Below, piece after piece: positions 14,231 through 18,846 of a stretch of 18,846 nt of DNA. Location: the NCBI GenBank assembly GCA_041569895.1, contig JBFFXF010000137.1, positions 1 through 18,846 of the forward strand, written 5' to 3'. The stretch is from JBFFXF01 sp041569895 (GTDB lineage Bacteria > Planctomycetota > UBA8108 > JACQVS01). Within the stretch, counting starts at the first letter, position 1, and every line of letters starts with the position of its first letter. The position numbers and the translations under genes are program-made. The notes beneath the pieces were generated by a model. That model saw nothing but the letters and a program-made list of their open reading frames with translations, had not been told where the DNA came from and searched no databases.

Positions 14231-15643
14231 TTATCGGATCGGCGCGTAGGTGCCGCTGTTGTCGCCGGAGAGGCGCTTGAGGAACTCCTCCTCCGCGTCG
14301 GGAAAGCCGAGCGTGAAGATGCGCACGTCGCGGAGGAAGTTGAGCACCCGGACGCGCTCGTGGATCACCCTGATCAGGGTGTCGGCGTCGGTCGGCCGAT
14401 CCCGTCCGGACGCACCGATGTGCGTCGGCGCGCCGTCGGTGATCAGGAAGACGGTGTCGACGTCGAGATCCGCGAACGCCTCCTCGATGGCGAGGTCGGT
14501 GACCGTGACGCCGGCGGCCTCGAGCTTCTCGATGTACTCGAGCGCGGCCTTGCGATTCTTGTCGGAGCAGGCGACGAGCTCCTTCTTCCAGGGCCGCACG
14601 TCGCTGGAGTAGGCCACGATGTTGAAGCGGATGTCGTCGGGGAGCGCCCGCACGACCTTGGCGAGCTCGCGCCGGGCGCGCGTGATCCGGCGCCTCGACT
14701 CGATGCGCTCGCGGATCAGCTCGCGTTCCTCCTTCGAGCCGCGCACCACGGTGCGGCCCGTCTCCGGGGGAGGCTCGAGCTTCACCTTGTCGGTGGCGAG
14801 CATGCTGCCGGAGACGTCGATCACGAAGGCGATGTTCTTGCCGGTGACCTCGGTGCCGAAGAGCGTCACCCGCGTGCTGCCGTCACCCCTCGCCTCGACG
14901 GGATCGAAGAGATCGGAGCGATCCCGCCGCGCAGACAGGTAGTTCTGGTAGTCCACGGCGGTCGCGAGGCTGACCTCGAGGATTCCCTTCAGCGCCGTCG
15001 CGAAGGCCAGGCGCGTCCGGTCCCACTCGCCTCCCCGGAACTTCCTGTCGTCGTCGATCTCGAGGTAGCGCTCGAGGACGCGGTCGAGCGCCGCCAGCCT
15101 GGCGTTGAACTCCTCGAACGCGGTGTCGATGTGTCGCAGGTACTTGAGCGAGCGACGAACCACCTGCGGCGCCTTGTCGTCGAGCGCCTTGAACGCGCTC
15201 TCCAGGACATCGAGCCCGGGGTTGAGCGACGCCACGTCGAGCACCAGGAGACGCGACTGCCACCGCCGGGACCGCTCGAGCTGCCTCTTGAGCTCGACCA
15301 CCGCCTCCGGCTGATCCGACTTCGCGAGCAAGCGCACGGCGTCGTTGTGGAATCGGTAGTAGAACTCGGGCCCGAAGTCGGCGGTCTCGACGAGGTCGCC
15401 GAACCTCTCGACGACCTCCTCCACCGCCTTGCGGTCGCCCTTCGCGATGGCCTTTCTCGCCGCGACCAGGAATCCGGTCGGGTCCTTCTCGCGCGCGGCG
15501 ACGATGACGTCGCGCACCGCCTCGCGCACGGCGCGTGACTGGCCCGGCGCCGGCGCGCTCGCGCTCACGGCGAGGAGGACGAGGCCGGCGCGGACCGCCA
15601 GTCTTCTCCGTTCGGTCGGCGAGACGCGCATGGTGACCCGCAT
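14231..15643 (-). CDS. Secreted von Willebrand factor A (VWA) domain protein with helical N-terminal region
   Basis: A 470-residue protein with a probable signal peptide: basic RRRLAVRAG, a hydrophobic LVLLAVSASA core, then PAPGQS near 31-36, so export is likely. Residues 40-230 are rich in short amphipathic helices (LLAKSDQPEAVVELKRQLE, VLESAFKALDDKAPQVVRRSLKYLRHI) and look like HEAT-type repeats, although I cannot assign them firmly. The VWA domain spans about 268-470 with an intact metal site: D276-x-S278-x-S280 (FVIDVSGSM), T382 in GVTVTDLAI and D403 in LITDGAPTH. A charged insertion of about 38 residues (283-320) follows the first strand. A protein-binding or adhesion/scaffold role is inferred; the partner is unknown. 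Two starts compete: ATG at 15643 and ATG at 15631, neither with a strong ribosome binding site. It follows a terminator, so it probably has its own promoter. Confidence 0.85.
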   Translation of the reverse strand: MRVTMRVSPTERRRLAVRAGLVLLAVSASAPAPGQSRAVREAVRDVIVAAREKDPTGFLVAARKAIAKGDRKAVEEVVERFGDLVETADFGPEFYYRFHNDAVRLLAKSDQPEAVVELKRQLERSRRWQSRLLVLDVASLNPGLDVLESAFKALDDKAPQVVRRSLKYLRHIDTAFEEFNARLAALDRVLERYLEIDDDRKFRGGEWDRTRLAFATALKGILEVSLATAVDYQNYLSARRDRSDLFDPVEARGDGSTRVTLFGTEVTGKNIAFVIDVSGSMLATDKVKLEPPPETGRTVVRGSKEERELIRERIESRRRITRARRELAKVVRALPDDIRFNIVAYSSDVRPWKKELVACSDKNRKAALEYIEKLEAAGVTVTDLAIEEAFADLDVDTVFLITDGAPTHIGASGRDRPTDADTLIRVIHERVRVLNFLRDVRIFTLGFPDAEEEFLKRLSGDNSGTYAPIR

Positions 15644-15670
15644 GATGATTCGGCTCTTCTGAAGCTCGCG

Positions 15671-15705
15671 AAAAAACGCTCCGGTCCGATTCTATCGCCG
15701 ACCGG
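15671..15705 (-). terminator. Rho-independent terminator-like hairpin after the nuoN-unknown operon
   Basis: On the coding strand CCGGTC (15705-15700) pairs with GACCGG (15686-15681), followed after AGCG by TTTTTT (15676-15671). It lies just past the stop of the 161-residue protein, so it would end the nuo transcript. The loop contains TAGAAT (15694-15689), which could act as a -10 box for the VWA gene, though the -35 position is weak. Confidence 0.6.
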
Positions 15706-15711
15706 GCAGCG

Positions 15712-16197
15712 TCACCACCAATTGGCGCTCGTCTGGCGGCGCTGCGCCGGTGGCGCCTCGGCCGGCGGGCGCTGCGCGGCGACCTCCGCGAGCCTGGCGA
15801 GGTGGTCGCGGTGCGTGCGGATCATCTCGGCGATCGCCGACTCCGCGCCGGGCCAGCCGTCGACGCCCTTCGACTCCGCCTCGAGCCGGGCGACGTGCTG
15901 CTCCATGCGCGTCCGCACCGGGTCGACGAGGTACCGGTACTGGAGGTAGTTGTAGATCGAGAAGTTGAGCGGCCAGCTGCCCGGGGAGGGAATGACGTCC
16001 TCGCCACGCAGCAGCCGCTCGAGCCGCACGGACGCGGCCCTCGAGTCGCGGCACCAGGCGTCGAGCAGTCCCTGGACGGAGCCGTCGAACTCGTCGAGCG
16101 TCGCGGGCTCCGCCTCCTCGACGAGGAACCGCACCAGACAGCGCGACTCGGCGCGGTAGATGGTCCGCAGCGTCTCGATCGCCTCTTTCGATCTCAT
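15712..16197 (-). CDS. Uncharacterised 161-residue helical protein at the end of the nuo operon
   Basis: I do not recognise a family. The sequence is almost wholly helical and charged, with no signal peptide, membrane span or metal-binding cluster, so a cytosolic helical bundle is likely. A central segment, LLRGEDVIPSPGSWPLNFSI followed by YNYLQYRYLVDPVRTRMEQH (about 62-101), is aromatic- and proline-rich and is the best candidate for a conserved core. Two cysteines (C20, C49) are not in a motif. The C-terminal end (RPPAEAPPAQRRQTSANWW) is a proline/glutamine-rich tail ending in two tryptophans. The ATG at 16197 has AGAGGCG 3-4 nt upstream. It follows nuoN by 49 bp in the same direction and precedes a terminator, so it is probably made with the NADH dehydrogenase subunits. 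A role in complex I assembly or in an unrelated process is equally unproven. Confidence 0.75.
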   Translation of the reverse strand: MRSKEAIETLRTIYRAESRCLVRFLVEEAEPATLDEFDGSVQGLLDAWCRDSRAASVRLERLLRGEDVIPSPGSWPLNFSIYNYLQYRYLVDPVRTRMEQHVARLEAESKGVDGWPGAESAIAEMIRTHRDHLARLAEVAAQRPPAEAPPAQRRQTSANWW

Positions 16198-16246
16198 GTC
16201 GCCTCTGGTCCGTGCTGCGCCGCGAGCAGCTGCCTCGCCGCGACCG

Positions 16247-17854
16247 TCAGTGGCGTCCCGCGCCGTTGAGCTCGAGCTGCAGCGTGTGCTCGAGGATCGA
16301 GTCGGCGTCCAGGAACAGGTAGAACGTCATGATGAGCATGGCCAGCACCACGAGCGTGCCGAGCAGCGGCGAGCGCAGGCGCTCGACGCCCTCGTCGATG
16401 CGGACGAGATACATGTTCCGGATGATCTTCACGTAGTAGTACACCGAGATGGCCGTGTTGATCACCACCGCGACCGCCATGATGATGTAGAGCAGCCGCA
16501 GCGGGTCCTCGATCATCAGGGCGCGGTCGATGACGCCCAGGAGCAACTGGAACTTGCCGGTGAAACCGGCAGTCGGCGGGATGCCGATCAGCGAGAAGAG
16601 GAAGACGGAGAGCGACAGGCCGAGGAACGGGGCGCGCCAGCCGAGCCCCTCGTACTCCTTGAGATTCACCGAGCCGGTGCGATTCTCGATCAGGATCACG
16701 ACGGCGAACGAACCGAGGTTCATCGCGAGGTACGCCAGCAGGTAGAAGGCCACGAGCTGCGCGCCGGAGTGGCCCGAGCCCATCCCCCCGGCGCCCTCGA
16801 CGCGCTCGACGAGGAGCAGCCCCATCATCATGTAGCCGGCGTGCGCGATCGACGAGTAGGCGAAGAGCCGCTTGAGATTCTCCTGCCAGAGCGCCGCCAG
16901 GTTCCCGAGCGTCATCGTCGCGATGCCGACGACCACCATGACGACGGTCCAGCTCACCTCGCCGACGAGCTCCGGCATGCTCCCGAAGAAGCGCAGCGCG
17001 AGCGCGAAGCCCGCGGCCTTGGAGGCCACCGACAGGAACGCCGTGATCGGCGTCGGCGCGCCCTCGTAGACGTCCGGACACCAGAAGTGCATCGGGATCG
17101 TCGCCATCTTGTAGGCGAGGCCGAGGAAGGTCAGCAGCAGCGCGACGACCACGGTGAACTGCAGCTGGCCGGACGCCCCGTCCGCGCCCGCCGCCAGGAT
17201 GCTCGCGACGCGCTCGCCGACCTGCGGGATGTTGCCGGTGCCGGCGAGCCCGTAGAGCAGCGACATGCCGTAGATCATGATCGCCGCCGCGACGCTGCCG
17301 TAGATGATGTACTTCAGCGACGCCTCCGAGCTGGCGCGCTGCCTCTTGTGAAAGCCGACGAGGATGTACGAGCAAATGCTCAGCAGCTCGAGCGACAGGA
17401 TCGCCGTCAGGAAGTGGGTTGACGATGCCATCAGCATCCCCGCGAACACCGTCGACAGGAGAATGAAGTAGTACTCGCCCATGCGCACGCCCTCGAGCTC
17501 CTTCGCCATGTAGGAGAGGAGAATCACCGGGATGGCGCCGAGCAGGAAGAAGACCTTGAAGAAGTTCGCGTAGCTGTCGATCGCCAGCATGCCGAAGAAG
17601 AGTCCGTCCTCCGGCGGCGAGTGTCCGAGGCCGAACACCGACGGCAGCGGCCACACGCACGCGGCGATCGCCAGCCAGGCGAGCTGCCGCGACGCCCTCG
17701 GCGAGCAGACGAGGTCGAGCAGGAGGACGCCCATCGCCGCGATCGCCACGCGGAACTCCGCGCCGAAGTAGTCGAGGCTCGCGGTGACCCTGGAGACCAC
17801 CTCCTCGGCGAATCCCTCGAGCGTCTCGGGCGGGTAGGCTTCCAGAAGCAGCAT
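16247..17854 (-). CDS. nuoN: NADH-quinone oxidoreductase subunit N
   Basis: NuoN is one of the three antiporter-like membrane subunits of respiratory complex I that move protons while quinone is reduced. The 535-residue product is strongly hydrophobic with about 14 membrane helices. Key charged residues are in place: the glutamate in ILSLELLSICSYILVG, the lysine in SEASLKYIIYGS, the lysine in GLAYKMATIPMHFWCPDVYE, and the lysine in GIPPTAGFTGKFQLLLG. The proton_antipo_M-type core VYEGAPTPITAFLSVASKAAGF and KRLFAYSSIAHAGYMMMG are typical. I chose the ATG at 17854 because GAGAGGG lies about 5 nt upstream. The frame stays open to a GTG at 17911, but that extension (GTGTGTGSGAPERDP) is simply the translation of the GGGNNC repeat. 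nuoM lies 138 bp upstream, an unusually long gap for this pair. Confidence 0.96.
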   Translation of the reverse strand: MLLLEAYPPETLEGFAEEVVSRVTASLDYFGAEFRVAIAAMGVLLLDLVCSPRASRQLAWLAIAACVWPLPSVFGLGHSPPEDGLFFGMLAIDSYANFFKVFFLLGAIPVILLSYMAKELEGVRMGEYYFILLSTVFAGMLMASSTHFLTAILSLELLSICSYILVGFHKRQRASSEASLKYIIYGSVAAAIMIYGMSLLYGLAGTGNIPQVGERVASILAAGADGASGQLQFTVVVALLLTFLGLAYKMATIPMHFWCPDVYEGAPTPITAFLSVASKAAGFALALRFFGSMPELVGEVSWTVVMVVVGIATMTLGNLAALWQENLKRLFAYSSIAHAGYMMMGLLLVERVEGAGGMGSGHSGAQLVAFYLLAYLAMNLGSFAVVILIENRTGSVNLKEYEGLGWRAPFLGLSLSVFLFSLIGIPPTAGFTGKFQLLLGVIDRALMIEDPLRLLYIIMAVAVVINTAISVYYYVKIIRNMYLVRIDEGVERLRSPLLGTLVVLAMLIMTFYLFLDADSILEHTLQLELNGAGRH

Positions 17855-17873
17855 CGGGTCCCTCTCAGGCGCT

Positions 17874-17900
17874 CCCGATCCCGTACCCGTTCCCGTGCCC
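17874..17900 (-). repeat. GGGNNC hexamer repeat with G-quadruplex pattern before nuoN
   Basis: On the coding strand five GGG runs are separated by exactly three bases: GGG-CAC-GGG-AAC-GGG-TAC-GGG-ATC-GGG. This is a canonical G-quadruplex motif with 3-nt loops, made from a period-6 repeat whose two variable bases differ in each unit. It lies about 10 nt before the GAGAGGG ribosome binding site of nuoN and would be present in the mRNA. Confidence 0.75.
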
Positions 17901-17923
17901 GGTTCCGACACGTCGGGAACCGG
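17899..17923. repeat. Perfect 8-bp inverted repeat in the nuoM-nuoN gap
   Basis: CCGGTTCC (17899-17906) and GGAACCGG (17916-17923) are perfectly complementary across a 9-nt loop. No T-tract follows, so a complete terminator is unlikely. The stem borrows two bases from the outermost G run of the neighbouring repeat, so the hairpin and the full quadruplex partly compete. Confidence 0.6.
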
Positions 17924-17992
17924 TATGGGTCCGTCTCCAGGTACGGGTGGGGCCTCTCATGATCGTGTCCACGTTTCGTAGCGACATCAGTA

Positions 17993-18846
17993 TCAGTTCG
18001 CCAGCGCCGTGCGCGCCATGTCGGTGATCGCCTTCAGCGACGAGTCAATGTGGTCGAGGATCGCCCATCCCGGAAACACTCCGACGAGGACGCAGAGGAG
18101 CGCCAGCGGCGCCAGCGCGACGACCTCGCGGAACGACACGTCGCGGAAGCTCTTGTACTTCTCCTGGATGGTCCCGAGGTACACCCGCTTGACCGTCCAC
18201 AGAATATAGACCGCCGTCAGCACGATGCCGAGGAGCGAGACGTAGATGATCCAGCGTTCCGGGATCAGGCTCATCGACGTGTCCCACGATCCGATGAACG
18301 TCAGCGCCTCGCTGATGAAACCGGCGAGTCCCGGCAGTCCCAGCGAGGTGAAGAAGCCGACGGTGGCGAGCCCCGTGTACCACGGCATCTGCAGCCCGAT
18401 GCCGCCGAAGTTGTCGAGGTCGCGGTGATGGGCGCGGTCGTAGATCACGCCGACGATGAAGAAGAGCATCGCCGACGACAGCCCGTGCGTGAACATCTGG
18501 AACACGGCGCCGGTGACGCCGGTGTAGCTCAGCGCCGCCATGCCGAGGAGCAGATACCCCATGTGGCTGACGGACGAGTACGCCACGAGCTTCTTGAAGT
18601 CCTTCTGCGCCATGGCGCAGAACGCGCCGTAGACGATCGAGACCACGCCAACCATCGCGACTGTAAACCACGCCCACTTGGCTGCATCGGGGAAGATCGG
18701 GTAACTGATCCGCATGAGGGCGTAGCCGCCCATCTTGAGCAGCACGCCCGCCAGGATCATCGAGATCGGGGTGGGAGCTTCAACGTGTGCGTCGGGGAGC
18801 CAGGTGTGGAACGGAACAGCCGGCACCTTGATGGCAAAGCTGATGA
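17993..18846 (-). CDS. nuoM: NADH-quinone oxidoreductase subunit M, C-terminal part
   Basis: NuoM is another antiporter-like proton-pumping subunit of complex I. The visible 283 or so codons are the C-terminal part; the start is beyond the window. The first readable residues, SFAIKVPAVPFHTWLPDAHV and then EAPTPISMILAGVLLKMGGY, are a strong family signature in the middle of the protein. QKDFKKLVAYSSVSHMGYLLLG, FQMFTHGLSSAMLFFIVG and GLPGLAGFISEALTFIGSW, with the glutamate that replaces the NuoN/NuoL lysine in this helix, confirm NuoM over its paralogues. The final helix FREVVALAPLALLCVLVGVFPG and an amphipathic tail end normally at a TGA (17995-17993). The next gene, nuoN, follows after 138 bp. 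The usual nuoL would lie just outside the window. Confidence 0.96.
   Translation of the reverse strand, partial: ISFAIKVPAVPFHTWLPDAHVEAPTPISMILAGVLLKMGGYALMRISYPIFPDAAKWAWFTVAMVGVVSIVYGAFCAMAQKDFKKLVAYSSVSHMGYLLLGMAALSYTGVTGAVFQMFTHGLSSAMLFFIVGVIYDRAHHRDLDNFGGIGLQMPWYTGLATVGFFTSLGLPGLAGFISEALTFIGSWDTSMSLIPERWIIYVSLLGIVLTAVYILWTVKRVYLGTIQEKYKSFRDVSFREVVALAPLALLCVLVGVFPGWAILDHIDSSLKAITDMARTALAN

Noticed and set aside
17855..17911. Earlier GTG start for NuoN at 17911
   Set aside because: It adds only the translation of the GGGNNC repeat (GTGTGTGSG) and has no ribosome binding site, whereas the ATG at 17854 has one.

Overview
The window is high-GC bacterial DNA, and every gene I can support lies on the minus strand. 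Transcription therefore runs from high to low coordinates. In that order the genes are nuoM (5' part missing), nuoN, a small unknown protein, a secreted VWA protein, a FadI-like thiolase, a FadJ/FadB-like multifunctional protein, thiol peroxidase tpx, a KamA-family radical SAM enzyme, a DUF4432 (aldose-epimerase-like) protein, aroA, mnmG, a Nudix hydrolase, der, ruvC and purC (3' part missing). The content points to a free-living, respiring, fatty-acid-oxidising Gram-negative-type bacterium. The exported VWA protein behind a helical N-terminal region, the fadI-fadJ pair and the GC level would suit Planctomycetota, Acidobacteriota or a similar phylum. Nothing here fixes the phylum.

There are four regions. 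(1) 15671-18846 is the end of a nuo (NADH dehydrogenase I) operon: nuoM, nuoN and an unknown 161-residue protein, closed by a terminator-like hairpin with a T6 tract. The nuoM-nuoN gap holds a perfect 8-bp inverted repeat and five GGG runs with exact 3-nt spacing on the coding strand, just before the nuoN ribosome binding site. (2) 10435-15643 holds the VWA gene and a beta-oxidation pair (thiolase then multifunctional protein, ATGA overlap). The thiolase carries a 52-residue Lys/Arg/Ser/Thr/Gly tail with no acidic residue, and its leader has nested inverted repeats. (3) 6301-10434 holds tpx (with a clear sigma70-type promoter), the KamA-family gene and the DUF4432 gene, separated by long non-coding stretches. 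One carries a 6/7-bp tandem array (GGTCAC/GGTCCAC); another carries several hairpins and a C9 run. (4) 1-6278 is a compact housekeeping cluster read from a TATAAT element: aroA, mnmG, Nudix and der overlap by GTGA, GTGA and ATGA. They are followed by a 32-bp gap made of a duplicated 14-mer, then ruvC and purC.

The most striking observation is at the start of the window. ruvC has no stop codon before purC. The two are in one reading frame, joined by about 50 basic residues, so the sequence as given encodes a RuvC-PurC fusion. This is either a real fusion, a stop-less overlap or an indel in the assembly. I found no mobile element, CRISPR array, tRNA or rRNA. I also saw no defence-type gene cluster. 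The unusual material is mainly at the level of gene architecture and non-coding repeats.
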